The notes beneath the pieces were generated by a model, which worked only from the letters and a program-made list of their open reading frames with translations, did no database searches and was not told where the DNA came from. A DNA stretch of 35,897 nt from Chlamydiales bacterium. GTDB taxonomy: Bacteria; Chlamydiota; Chlamydiia; Chlamydiales; JARBTN01. The stretch lies in assembly GCA_029240195.1 (NCBI GenBank), contig JARBTN010000008.1, positions 1 to 35,897 on the forward strand, written 5' to 3'. Made by a program: the position numbers and the translations under genes. How positions within the stretch are numbered: the first letter of the stretch is position 1; the number at the start of each line of letters is the position of its first letter. Shown piece by piece: positions 15,389 to 23,855 of this stretch.

Positions 15389-16212
15389 TAGAGCGCGGTA
15401 GAGGAAATTCTTTTGCCGGTCAGGGCATTCCACTCACTTCTTAGGACAGATCCATCTGGATTTTGCACAAGCAAGCTGTAGACGGGCAAGTAAACTTCCT
15501 TTTTGCTGCGGACGGTGAAGTCGGCGCCAAAGGTGGCTTTGGCGATTTTAATCACCTGGTTTTGGCTGTAGCGCGCTTTGACGGCAATGAGCTGGGCGGC
15601 CGGCTTAGAGACAAAGGCTTGCTGTAGGCGCGTCTTTGGCAGGACATCGATCTTAGGGTCTTTGATATGGACAAAGAAGCGATGATTTTTTTCCACGATC
15701 AGGTACTTTTGGCGGGCGGCCTGAAGCAAGCGGTCGAGGTCGCTGGTGTCGAGCTTCAACACTTTGATCAGTTCATCTCGGTCTAAAGAGCCGCCTTTAC
15801 GCAAGATGGCCAGCATTAAAGAGAGGTCACTTTGAGTGGCCTCGGCGCGGATGCAGTCTTCAAAGCCGTGGCTCTTCTCCCAGTTATCGGTGTTGATCAC
15901 CATTTCGCCATCTTCTAGTCCCCATAGCACAGCTCCCTCGCCGGTCTTTTGCCCTTCGAGGTATTTGATGTCCATCAGCAGGTAGGGATAGTAGTGCAAG
16001 GTGGGCTCTAAAAAAGAATAAAGAGGGCTTGGCAGGAGGTTTTTTTGCTGCTCAGCCATGATGGCTTCAGGGGTGTATTTGGCCTCTAGGGTGATGAACT
16101 CGGGCTTATGCCAAGAGGTTGCCGCTTCTTGGAGCTTTTCCGAATGTTCTAAGGTGTACCAAACACCGAAAGCAGCAACCATAAAGATGATGATGGAGGA
16201 AAAACGCTTCAT
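15388..16212 (-). CDS. Conserved chlamydial-type protein, N-terminal membrane anchor
   Basis: No enzyme family is recognised. From the ATG at 16212 the protein opens with MKRFSSIIIFMVAAFGVWYTL, a signal anchor or uncleaved signal peptide, followed by about 250 soluble residues. The middle (about 125-185, ILRKGGSLDRDELIKVLKLD and similar) looks like a winged helix and the C-terminus has repeated Lys/Val segments. AAGGA 5 nt upstream supports this start over the ATG seven codons earlier. It lies 79 nt after rho, in the place where C. trachomatis, as I recall, carries the uncharacterised CT490, so it is probably that orthologue. It is coupled to trmO by a TAATG overlap. Confidence 0.65.
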   Translation of the reverse strand: MKRFSSIIIFMVAAFGVWYTLEHSEKLQEAATSWHKPEFITLEAKYTPEAIMAEQQKNLLPSPLYSFLEPTLHYYPYLLMDIKYLEGQKTGEGAVLWGLEDGEMVINTDNWEKSHGFEDCIRAEATQSDLSLMLAILRKGGSLDRDELIKVLKLDTSDLDRLLQAARQKYLIVEKNHRFFVHIKDPKIDVLPKTRLQQAFVSKPAAQLIAVKARYSQNQVIKIAKATFGADFTVRSKKEVYLPVYSLLVQNPDGSVLRSEWNALTGKRISSTAL

Positions 16213-16291
16213 AGAGTCCTTCAGGGAGAGCATTTTTTAGCTAGTTTTTTAAGAGGGAAAAGAGTTGGCCTATTTCCCCCTTTTGAATCGG

Positions 16292-17659
16292 TCAATCTTT
16301 CATCGATAGAAGGAATTGGATGTTGCTGTTGGTCTTTTTCATTCGCCCTAAGATGAGATTCATCGAATCCACGGGCGAGAGATCGGCAATCCAATCGCGG
16401 ATGACGACGACTTTGGCATACTCATCGGGGTGATAGAGCATCTCTTCTTTACGGGTTCCGCTCTTTAGGATGTCGATAGCCGGATAGATGCGGCGGTCGG
16501 CCAATCGGCGGTCTAAGACCAGTTCCATGTTGCCGGTCCCTTTGAACTCTTCAAAGATGACCTCATCCATGCGCGAGCCGGTCTCAATCAAGGCTGTGGC
16601 GATGATTGTCAGCGATCCGCCCTGTTCGATATTGCGCGCGGCGCCGAAAAAGCGCTTGGGCTTGTGGAGGGCATTAGCGTCGATACCGCCGCTCAAGATT
16701 TTGCCGGAATGGGGCTGTATGGTGTTATAGGCTCTGGCGAGGCGGGTCAAAGAGTCTAACAAGATGACGACGTCATGCTGGTGTTCGACAAGGCGTCTGG
16801 CTTTTTCAATGGCCATCTCGGCCACTTGCACGTGCCTTTCAGGCGGTTCGTCGAAGGTGGAGGCAATCACTTCTCCTTTGACGACGCGCTGCATCTCGGT
16901 CACCTCTTCCGGGCGCTCGTCGATCAACAAGACGATCAAGCTCACTTCGGGATTATTGGTGGCGATGGCGTGGGCGATGTTTTGCAAGATCATCGTTTTA
17001 CCGGTGCGGGGCGGCGCGACGATCAAACCCCTTTGCCCTTTTCCAATCGGTGCGACTAAGTCGATGACGCGGGTGGAGAGGTTTTCTTTTGTCGTCTCCA
17101 TGACGATCCGCTCGTCGGGATAGAGAGGCTTTAAATTTTCAAAGAGCACGCGCTCTTTGGCTTTTTCTGGAGTCTGGCCATTGATGCGGTCGACTTTCAG
17201 CAGGGCAAAGTACTTTTCTTTCTCCTTTGGGGGGCGGATTGTGCCGCAAAGAGTGTCTCCTTTTCGTAGGTCGAAACGGCGAATTTGAGCGGGGGAGACG
17301 TAGATATCTTCTGCGGAGGGGAGGTAGTTATAGTTCGGGGAGCGCAGGAAGCCAAAGCCGTCTGGCAACACTTCTAAGACGCCTTCTCCGTAGAGCACTT
17401 CATTGGGCTTTTCAGAGATGAATTTGACAATCTCGAAGACCATCTGTGATTTGGTGAGCGAGCTTAAGTTTTTCAGGCCAAACTTCTTGCCGTAGAGACT
17501 GAGTTGGTCGATATCCATGCGCTGAATATCGGCAATTTTAATGATCTCGCCGGATGGAGCTTCCCCTTTAGCGGAATTTAAGTTGCCAGAGTATGAGGGG
17601 GGAGGGATTTGTTCCTCTATGGAAGTGGCGTTATTCTGGGGTCTATTTTCTGGTTCCAT
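16292..17659 (-). CDS. rho: Transcription termination factor Rho
   Basis: Rho is the hexameric RNA-dependent ATPase that ends transcription at Rho-dependent sites. A short N-terminal extension (1-45) precedes the Rho N domain and the cold-shock-like RNA-binding domain ([16 protein letters not shown], about 91-106). The ATPase core has Walker A APPRTGKT (215-222), Walker [17 protein letters not shown], and the Q/R-loop region GGIDANAL. At 455 residues it is slightly longer than E. coli Rho. AGGAG lies about 9 nt before the ATG. A promoter-like TATAAT is about 450 nt upstream, leaving a long leader. Confidence 0.97.
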   Translation of the reverse strand: MEPENRPQNNATSIEEQIPPPSYSGNLNSAKGEAPSGEIIKIADIQRMDIDQLSLYGKKFGLKNLSSLTKSQMVFEIVKFISEKPNEVLYGEGVLEVLPDGFGFLRSPNYNYLPSAEDIYVSPAQIRRFDLRKGDTLCGTIRPPKEKEKYFALLKVDRINGQTPEKAKERVLFENLKPLYPDERIVMETTKENLSTRVIDLVAPIGKGQRGLIVAPPRTGKTMILQNIAHAIATNNPEVSLIVLLIDERPEEVTEMQRVVKGEVIASTFDEPPERHVQVAEMAIEKARRLVEHQHDVVILLDSLTRLARAYNTIQPHSGKILSGGIDANALHKPKRFFGAARNIEQGGSLTIIATALIETGSRMDEVIFEEFKGTGNMELVLDRRLADRRIYPAIDILKSGTRKEEMLYHPDEYAKVVVIRDWIADLSPVDSMNLILGRMKKTNSNIQFLLSMKD

Positions 17660-18187
17660 TCAGAATTAGGCTCCTTTTAAGAAGGTTTGGTTGGTGAAAG
17701 AAGAGCCTTTTCAGGCATTGGGCGCGAAATTGGCCCTGTTTAAGAAACCCTTAAACTGGAAAAGAGCAAGGCGCCTTTCTTTTTCAAGCAAGTTTTCTAG
17801 ACAAACAGAAAAAAGGATTTAGTGAAGCCAAGTGTGCTCGACCCTTTTTAGGCTAGGTTGTCCGGCCGGAATGGAGGAAAAAAAAGCCTACATTCAGGTT
17901 GATAGGAAAAGAGAAAGAAAGAACATAGATTCCCTTGGTTGGGAGCGGTCATTTTTTAAATCGGCATTCTCTAGCAGCCTTTCAAAGGCGATCTTTTAGA
18001 CCTGTTCAGTAGACCTGTTCAGAGATCTTTTCGATCGGGGAGATCAGGTAGCTGTCGACAGCCGAAAAAAACGAATTGGGAAGTGGCATTAAAGCCTTTT
18101 CCCCCATTATATCTCAAATTAAAAATACAGCCTAAAACAATTTCATTCTCAAGGGCCTTTTTTCAATGGCAGATCTTGAGAGAGCCT
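17660..18187 (-). other. Long rho leader region
   Basis: This 528-base gap between coaE and rho has no gene that I can support. On the rho strand it carries a perfect -10 hexamer TATAAT (complement of 18106-18111), with no good -35. Downstream are a 12-bp palindrome GCTGTCGACAGC (about 18051-18062), a tandem 13-base repeat (17998-18010 and 18011-18023, AGACCTGTTCAG core) flanked on both sides by GATCTTTT, and a small hairpin GTTTAAG/CTTAAAC near 17739. If transcription starts near 18100 the rho leader is about 440 nt. Long leaders are known in E. coli rho, where Rho attenuates its own gene. Confidence 0.5.
18106..18111 (-). promoter_or_regulatory. Candidate -10 box for rho
   Basis: TATAAT on the minus strand lies between coaE and rho. 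The hexamer 17 nt upstream (TAGGCT) is a poor -35, so this is only the most likely start region. Confidence 0.4.
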
Positions 18188-18775
18188 TTAAGTCCATTGT
18201 AAAAAGAGCGCTTGGACTTGTTCTTCTAACTCATCTAAAGTCCCGTCATTATGGAGGATGTGATCGGCCATTTTACACGCCTCTTCCCGGGGGAGAAAGC
18301 GCTTCATGCGCCGATCATATTCTTCAAGGCCATGTCCTCTTTTTTGGAAGCGCTGCCGACATAAAGGGGTCTTTGACAAGACGAGCACAGTTTCCGAAAA
18401 AAATGATTGTCCACCTGTCTCGAAGAGGAGAGGGATCTCGGCGACAAAGAGGGGGGCATTGGCTTTTTCTTGTTGCAAAGCGCGCGCTTCAATGGCCTGC
18501 TGAACTGCTGGATGCAATAGATCTTCTAAAGGCTTTAGTAAATAGGTCTCATTCTTGAAAACTTTGGCGGCAATCTTCTGGCGGTCGATCCCCTGTGGAC
18601 TCAAGATCTCTTTGCCAAGCAAAGCGACAACTTGCCCGCCAATTGGGGTATGCGGGGATAACAGCTCATGAACGATAATATCGGCGCTGACGACTGATGC
18701 GCCTAAGATTTGCAAGAAATGACAAACAGAAGATTTTCCAGAGGCGATGCCGCCTGTTATTGCTATTTTCTTCAA
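18188..18775 (-). CDS. coaE: Dephospho-CoA kinase
   Basis: CoaE phosphorylates dephospho-CoA at the 3'-OH to finish coenzyme A. From the chosen start the protein opens KKIAITGGIASGKSS, the CoaE P-loop, and continues with GASVVSADIIVHELL and a DHILHNDGTLDELEEQV C-terminus, all in family order; 195 residues is normal. The upstream open frame continues into polA, so the start must be a rare codon. I prefer the TTG at 18775, 2 nt after the polA stop, with GAGAG upstream; GTG at 18784 is the alternative. The polA-coaE order matches C. trachomatis. Confidence 0.92.
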   Translation of the reverse strand: MKKIAITGGIASGKSSVCHFLQILGASVVSADIIVHELLSPHTPIGGQVVALLGKEILSPQGIDRQKIAAKVFKNETYLLKPLEDLLHPAVQQAIEARALQQEKANAPLFVAEIPLLFETGGQSFFSETVLVLSKTPLCRQRFQKRGHGLEEYDRRMKRFLPREEACKMADHILHNDGTLDELEEQVQALFLQWT

Positions 18776-18777
18776 TG

Positions 18778-21450
18778 TTAACACTCTCGCCAATTTTTGC
18801 CAATGGAGATATCGACAATTAAAGGCACCTTTAGCTGCCACACCCCTTCCATTGCCGGCCGCACCATCTCTTGAAGAGCAGCTAGCTCATGGTCGGGAGC
18901 TTCAAAGAGCAATTCATCGTGGATTTGCAAAATCATCTGGCTTTCAAATACCGAGAGCTTTTTATCCACTTGAAGCATGGCCAATTTGATCAGGTCGGCA
19001 GCGGTCCCTTGAATGGGCGTGTTGATGGCCAGCCGCTCGGCTTGGCTGCGGACCATGCCATTTTTGCTGTCGATGCCAAAGAGCGGGCGCTCTCTCCCCG
19101 TCAAAGTCACAGCTTTCTTCGTGCGCCTGGCCATTTCTTTTAAGTCGTTTAAGTAAGCATGCACCTGCTGATAGCGCTGGAAATAGAGGCGGATGAATTC
19201 TTTAGCTTCGCTCATCGAGCTTTTGAGCTCCCTGGCCAAGCTAAATGCCTGCTGGCCGTAGAGCACGCCGAAATTGACCGCTTTTGCCAAGTAGCGCTTC
19301 TCAGGAGTGACTTGATCTAATGGCAGGTCGAAGATCAGCGATGCGGTGTAGCGGTGCACATCCTCGCCATCTCGAAAGGCTTGCATCAGGCGAGGGTCTT
19401 CGCTGAGGTGGGCGAGCAGGCGCAGCTCAATTTGCGAGTAGTCGGCAGAGAGGTAGCTCCAACCTTGCCTTTGCGGACGAAAGGCCTCTCGGATCTTGGC
19501 CCCTTCCTCTCCGCGCACGGGAATATTTTGCAAGTTGGGATTTTGGCAGCTCAAACGCCCTGTGGCCGCCACCGACTGGTTTAAGGTGCAGTGGATGCGT
19601 CCGGTGGATGGCAGCACTTCCTTAGGCAAGCTCTCTGCATAGGTGCTGCGCAGCTTTTCCAGCGAGCGGTACTCGAGCATCCGGCTGGCAATGGGGTGGT
19701 CATCTTGCAACAGCTCTAAGACGGCGGCATCGGTGGAGTAGCCGGTGGCAGTCTTCTTAGGGGGCATAATCTGCATCTTGTCAAAGAGCACCTCGCTCAA
19801 CTGCTTGGGCGAGTTGAGGTTGAAGGAGCACCCGGCCATGGCAAAGATTTCCTCTTCAATTTTCTTGAGCTTTTCTAAAAAATGCTGGGCCAGCTCCTTT
19901 AAGAACTCGCAGTCGACATACATGCCCGCTCTTTCCATCTTGGCCAAGACCGGCAACAGGGGCAGCTCTAGCTCTAAGAGCAGCTTTTCCAGCTTTCTCT
20001 CTTGAATTTCTTGGGCCAACACCTCTTTCAAGCGCCAGGTGTAGTCGACATCTTCTCCGCAATATTCTGCGACCTGTTCTAAGGGCACATCGAGCATGGA
20101 AATCTGTTGTTTGCCCTTGCCAATCAGCGAATCGATGGGGATTTTGCTCTTTTGGAAGTACTTCAAAGAGAGGTGGTCTAAAGAGTGCTGCCGCTCTTCT
20201 GTATTGAGCAGGTAAGAGGCCAAGAGGGTGTCGAAGCTGATATGGCGCAAGCGGATGCCATAGTTCAAGAGCACTTGGTAGTCATATTTGATATTGTGCC
20301 CGATGCAGGAAACTGTCGGGCTCTCTACCAGCTCTTTGATGGCCGTCAATACATGCTTTTCATCGATTTGGCCATTTAGGGGCACATAAAAAGACTCTTT
20401 GGGGCGATAGCCTAGGCCGATGCCGGCAATCTTGGCTTTCAAGGGGTGGAGGGCGCTGGTCTCTAAGTCGATGACGAGCTCTTGTTGCTTGCCAAGCAGT
20501 TGCATGAGCTGTTCAAAAGAATCGGTATCATTGACTAAGTGATAGAGGCCATCTTCTGTGGCCGGCTTTGGGTCCGGATTCGCATCTGAGCTTAAATTGC
20601 CCTCGCCTTTAGCGATGGCCAAGGTTTTAAAGCGCATCTCCTCCGTAAATTCTCTGAGGGCAGCGTCATCGTGCCCTTTGACGGTGTAAAAAGAGACGTC
20701 TTTGGGAATTGGGCATTCTGTATTGAGCATAGCCAGCTTTTGGCTGAGCAGGGCCATGTCCTTTTGCTCAAGCAATTTTTGTAGCTTTTGCCCTTTCAGA
20801 CCCTTTTCTGGGTTTTCCAAGAGCGCATCTAAAGAGCCAAACTGCTTTAACAGGGCAGATGCCGTCTTGGGGCCAATGCCCGCCACTCCTGGAATATTAT
20901 CCGAGGCATCGCCAATCAAAGCGAGGTAGTCGACGATCTGCTCAGGAAAGACGCCGTAATCTTCATACACTTCGGCGCGCCCGAGGAGCCGCTCTTTGTT
21001 TGGCTGCAAGAGCATGACCTTTTCTTCGACCAGCTGACAGAGATCCTTATCGGCGCTGTAGATATAGATCTTTTCAAAGAGATGCTTTCCCCAAAGGGCG
21101 AGCGTGCCGATTGTGTCATCGGCCTCCACCCCTGAGAGGGACAGCTTGGCAATGCCCATCAAATCGCAAAAGCGGCTGGCCAGCTTAATCTGAGAGGGGA
21201 GGTCTTCGGGAGGGGGCTGGCGGTGCGATTTGTAGTCGGCATAAAGCGCCTCTCTCGAAGCGCCGTTATTGGGCCCGTCAAAGACGACGACGATGTGAGA
21301 GGGCTTTAGGTCTTCGATCAAGCGCAGCAGCCCTCGGATGAAGCCGTAGAGAGCCTGCGTCGATTGCCCTTTGCCATTATCCATCTTGGGTAGAGCGTAG
21401 TAAGAGCGGAAGATGGCATTCAGGGCATCGATAATTAAGAAAGTGGTCAT
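18778..21450 (-). CDS. polA: DNA polymerase I
   Basis: The protein has all three activities of full-length Pol I. The 5' nuclease covers residues 1-290 with its acidic cluster (VVVFDGP, EADDTIG, SADKDL, GDASDNIPGV). The 3'-5' exonuclease is intact: Exo I D328-x-E330, Exo II D390 in GHNIKYD, Exo III Y463xxxD467. The polymerase domain has motif A DYSQIELR (Asp670), motif B with KAVNFGVLYG (723-732), and motif C QIHDE (Asp845). At 890 residues it is a standard size. It follows sppA by 18 nt and is followed 2 nt later by coaE, so the three form one unit. It does repair synthesis and Okazaki-primer removal. Confidence 0.98.
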   Translation of the reverse strand: MTTFLIIDALNAIFRSYYALPKMDNGKGQSTQALYGFIRGLLRLIEDLKPSHIVVVFDGPNNGASREALYADYKSHRQPPPEDLPSQIKLASRFCDLMGIAKLSLSGVEADDTIGTLALWGKHLFEKIYIYSADKDLCQLVEEKVMLLQPNKERLLGRAEVYEDYGVFPEQIVDYLALIGDASDNIPGVAGIGPKTASALLKQFGSLDALLENPEKGLKGQKLQKLLEQKDMALLSQKLAMLNTECPIPKDVSFYTVKGHDDAALREFTEEMRFKTLAIAKGEGNLSSDANPDPKPATEDGLYHLVNDTDSFEQLMQLLGKQQELVIDLETSALHPLKAKIAGIGLGYRPKESFYVPLNGQIDEKHVLTAIKELVESPTVSCIGHNIKYDYQVLLNYGIRLRHISFDTLLASYLLNTEERQHSLDHLSLKYFQKSKIPIDSLIGKGKQQISMLDVPLEQVAEYCGEDVDYTWRLKEVLAQEIQERKLEKLLLELELPLLPVLAKMERAGMYVDCEFLKELAQHFLEKLKKIEEEIFAMAGCSFNLNSPKQLSEVLFDKMQIMPPKKTATGYSTDAAVLELLQDDHPIASRMLEYRSLEKLRSTYAESLPKEVLPSTGRIHCTLNQSVAATGRLSCQNPNLQNIPVRGEEGAKIREAFRPQRQGWSYLSADYSQIELRLLAHLSEDPRLMQAFRDGEDVHRYTASLIFDLPLDQVTPEKRYLAKAVNFGVLYGQQAFSLARELKSSMSEAKEFIRLYFQRYQQVHAYLNDLKEMARRTKKAVTLTGRERPLFGIDSKNGMVRSQAERLAINTPIQGTAADLIKLAMLQVDKKLSVFESQMILQIHDELLFEAPDHELAALQEMVRPAMEGVWQLKVPLIVDISIGKNWREC

Positions 21451-21468
21451 GCGGCTCGTTTTAGGCTA

Positions 21469-22500
21469 TTACGGTTGGTAGAGAAGTAAAAATTGGCGGT
21501 TGCACTTTGGGCTCCACTCTTCGGGAAGAGAGAGGATCTTGCCGGCAAAAGACTCTAAGCTGTCCCCTTGCAATAATTCGGCAAACCAATTTCTATGCTG
21601 CAGCGAGATCACTTGATAGTTGGCATCGAGGCCGGCATGGTCTGCGAGCGCTTTGAGCGTGCCATTAAAAGAGCCATTGTCTTTGTCGATGAAGGCATAT
21701 TCCTTGGCCAAGGGGGCTGGAAAGACATGGGCGCCGTACTCTTCCTTCAACTCTTTGCGATCCAAGTGGATGCGGTGGGCGGCCACATGGTCGACAAATT
21801 GGTCGTAGTAGTAGTTGATGATCGACAAGAGAGGTTCCTCTTCTCCCTCTTTCCAAGGGCGGAAGGGGTTGAGCATATCCTTGCCTTTGCCGGCTGAGAT
21901 ATTGATGCGCTCGATGCCAATGCGGTCGAGCACCTTGGAAAAGTTCATGAAGGGAGGGGTCACGACGCCGACGCTGCCCACTAAGCTCACCGGATTGGCA
22001 TAAATTTGATCTGCGGCCATGCTGATGTAATAAGCTCCTGAAGCGCACATGCCGTCGACATAGGCGTAGACGGGAACCTGGAATTTCTCTTTGTAGTCTT
22101 TGATCGCTCGGAAAATGCCGTCAGCTGCGTTGATGGTGCCGCCAGGCGAGTTGACCGCTAAGAGGATACCTTTGATCCGCCCTTTGAAGATGCCCTCTTG
22201 AGAGTCTTGCAGTTGCTTGACTACCGTCTCGGTATTCAAGCGCTCGCTGCCGATAAATCCTGTGATGTCGATCTTTAAGATGAGCGGGGAGTCGAGCAGC
22301 AAGCTCTCGCGATGCCCCTGATGGTTGGGCACGATGACGGGGGTCGCCATCTCCGGCACTTTTGCCCCTTGGGCGCCAAACATGCCTCCTAAACAGGCCA
22401 TCACCAAGAGAAGCCCCAAGCCAAAACCCATGATCATCATAAAAGATTTGACGAAAGACCTAAGTGCTAAGGAAAAGACGGATTGAGAAGATCCTGACAT
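21469..22500 (-). CDS. sppA: Signal peptide peptidase, SppA/SohB (S49) family
   Basis: S49 peptidases are membrane-bound Ser-Lys proteases that degrade cleaved signal peptides and other membrane fragments. One membrane segment (about 18-40, MMIMGFGLGLLLVMACLGG) anchors a single protease domain. From the chosen start Ser154 in CASGAYYIS is the nucleophile, and Lys207 in the GKGKD motif is the likely general base. AVNSPGGTINAAD and VSLVGSVGVV are family motifs. The size (343 residues) matches the one-domain SohB/SppA type, the neighbour of polA in C. trachomatis (CT494). I chose the ATG at 22500 (AAAGGTGG 7 nt upstream) over a TTG ten codons earlier. Confidence 0.93.
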   Translation of the reverse strand: MSGSSQSVFSLALRSFVKSFMMIMGFGLGLLLVMACLGGMFGAQGAKVPEMATPVIVPNHQGHRESLLLDSPLILKIDITGFIGSERLNTETVVKQLQDSQEGIFKGRIKGILLAVNSPGGTINAADGIFRAIKDYKEKFQVPVYAYVDGMCASGAYYISMAADQIYANPVSLVGSVGVVTPPFMNFSKVLDRIGIERINISAGKGKDMLNPFRPWKEGEEEPLLSIINYYYDQFVDHVAAHRIHLDRKELKEEYGAHVFPAPLAKEYAFIDKDNGSFNGTLKALADHAGLDANYQVISLQHRNWFAELLQGDSLESFAGKILSLPEEWSPKCNRQFLLLYQP

Positions 22501-22564
22501 GGTTTGCCACCTTTTAAAGATTTGAGACAAAGAACTTCCACTGAAATTCTCTTAGAAAGAACTT

Positions 22565-22593
22565 ATCATAGGTTGTCCCTTAAAATATTTCAA
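22565..22593 (-). promoter_or_regulatory. sppA-polA-coaE promoter
   Basis: On the minus strand TTGAAA (22593-22588) and TATGAT (22570-22565) are spaced by exactly 17 nt. They lie about 65 nt before the sppA ATG, a good match to the housekeeping sigma consensus. Confidence 0.7.
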
Positions 22594-22749
22594 ACCCAAC
22601 TTGCGTCCCCCATTTTTTTCAGCCTTTCATTCAGGCTAGCAGAGACGCTCTAAATCGATGGTTTTCATGAGTCGGCCTCGCCAATCCAATGGTTTCTATC
22701 TCACCTCCTTCTGGAATATTGAAATCGATAGTATTTTTTAGTATTAACG

Positions 22750-22779
22750 TTGATTTTTTTTGTAAAAAGCCAATAAATT
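22750..22779 (+). promoter_or_regulatory. Promoter of the hypothetical gene at 22815
   Basis: TTGATT (22750-22755), an 18-nt spacer and TAAATT (22774-22779) lie 36 nt before the chosen ATG. This supports the short start and makes the upstream in-frame ATG (22689) unlikely. Confidence 0.55.
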
Positions 22780-22814
22780 CCTATTTGCAATTCAATCTAA
22801 AAAGAGGCGTTTTT

Positions 22815-23342
22815 ATGTATATTCCCCCAACTGGCGGAAGTTTGCAGATTTTCCCTGTCCCATGTGCCATCGCTTCCAGATGTATTTCCAGATGCATTTC
22901 CAGATGCATTGACTTTAAAGCGATGAGCGCAGCCCAGCAAGCGCTGCCAGTTTTTCTCTCCGCCCAATCTCTGCCTCCTTCTAGAAGTTTTTCTACTTCG
23001 AGAGGGGCCTTGAGCTCTCAAAAAGCGCAGGCTTCCCCTCCTAGGCAAAATGAAGCGCAGGAAAAAAAGAAACCTGCAGCTCCAAAGGCCAAGCCGGTTG
23101 ACTTAGATAAAGAAGCAAAGAAAAGAAGGGAGCGTCTTCGTAAGGAGGATGTTGATACAGACTATGATCCGCGCCCTAGCCGTCCATTTTACTTTCTTAG
23201 GGGGCTATTTGCTAAAAAATCAGAGTCGGCCCATTCCCTTTCTCAAAGGAATAGGGGCGAGGGTAGAGATCTTCATGACAAAGAGAACACCAGCAATGGC
23301 AGCTGGAGTATTGGCAGCGACTGGAGCGATAGCGACGATTAA
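22815..23342 (+). CDS. Hypothetical low-complexity protein with SRCI repeats
   Basis: No family is recognised. From the ATG at 22815 (AGAGG 8 nt upstream, promoter just before) it has 175 residues. The N-terminal 35 residues are mildly hydrophobic and include three consecutive S-R-C-I units encoded by a 12-bp tandem repeat. A Ser/Pro/Ala-rich stretch, a strongly basic Lys/Arg segment (about 80-115), and an acidic Ser/Asp tail ending SIGSDWSDSDD follow. This looks largely disordered, as in many secreted or surface proteins of intracellular bacteria, but nothing proves export. The frameshifted DUF1653 gene starts 27 nt later and is probably cotranscribed. Confidence 0.55.
   Translation: MYIPPTGGSLQIFPVPCAIASRCISRCISRCIDFKAMSAAQQALPVFLSAQSLPPSRSFSTSRGALSSQKAQASPPRQNEAQEKKKPAAPKAKPVDLDKEAKKRRERLRKEDVDTDYDPRPSRPFYFLRGLFAKKSESAHSLSQRNRGEGRDLHDKENTSNGSWSIGSDWSDSDD
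22874..22909 (+). repeat. 12-bp tandem repeat, three units
   Basis: TTCCAGATGYAT is repeated three times without spacing (22874, 22886 and 22898); unit 1 has T and units 2-3 have C at the variable base. It is in frame and encodes the SRCI repeats of the hypothetical protein. Confidence 0.9.
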
Positions 23343-23368
23343 ATTTTTTGATCAGAAAGGAGCCTTCA

Positions 23369-23702
23369 ATGACCAAAGAAATTCCTCTTTCGGTGGCTGC
23401 TCAATCCATTCGAGCGGGCATCTATCGGCATTATAAAGGGCAGTTTTATCAGGTGTTGTCTGCCGGCCGGCACAGCGAAAATCTGGAAGAATATGTCATC
23501 TACCAAGCGCTTTAATGGTGAACAATCTTTTTGGCTTCGGCCTGTTGCCTCTTTTTTACAAGAGGTGGTCTTTGGGGGAGTCAGTTTGCCTCGTTTTCAA
23601 AGAGAGATGCGCGAAAAAGAAAAGATAAAGGTTGAGCAGACCCTTGCCGATATTAAGGGAGGAAAGTTCATCGCCCTCCTTAAAAGTTTGGTCACAAGTT
23701 AA
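23369..23702 (+). pseudogene. DUF1653 protein interrupted by a +1 frameshift
   Basis: The first frame (ATG 23369, AAGGAG 6 nt upstream) encodes RAGIYRHYKGQFYQVL and RHSENLEEYVIYQAL, the N-terminal half of a DUF1653 domain, and stops at TAA 23513-23515. The +1 frame continues at once with NGEQSFWLRPVASFLQEV and VSLPRFQRE, the C-terminal half, followed by a helical tail ending at 23702. A single extra A near 23514 explains it. The break falls on CTT-TAA, where a tRNA slip from CTT to TTT would restore the frame, as at the prfB CTT-TGA site, but no ribosome-pausing AGGGGG lies upstream. It may be a pseudogene, a sequencing error or programmed frameshifting. The function of DUF1653 is unknown. 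Confidence 0.8.
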
Positions 23703-23855
23703 AAGCCCAAGCGAGCAATTTTTTCTCCCTTCGATCCTTGTCCTCTCTAACATCAAGGATTAGCCTGAGGAGAGAAGCCGGTCGGCCCCAGGAAGCTGGC
23801 AGCTCTCATTTTTTTAAGGGATCGATGAACTTTCTTTTTTTTTCTGATTATTTCC

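Noticed and set aside
17998..18023. Two tandem 13-base units (AGACCTGTTCAG core) as a possible CRISPR or iteron array
   Set aside because: There are only two adjacent units with no spacer, no cas gene and no replication gene nearby. It is kept only as part of the rho leader.
23736..23761. ATCCTTG/CAAGGAT hairpin as a terminator after the DUF1653 gene
   Set aside because: It is a short stem with a long loop and no T-run on either side.
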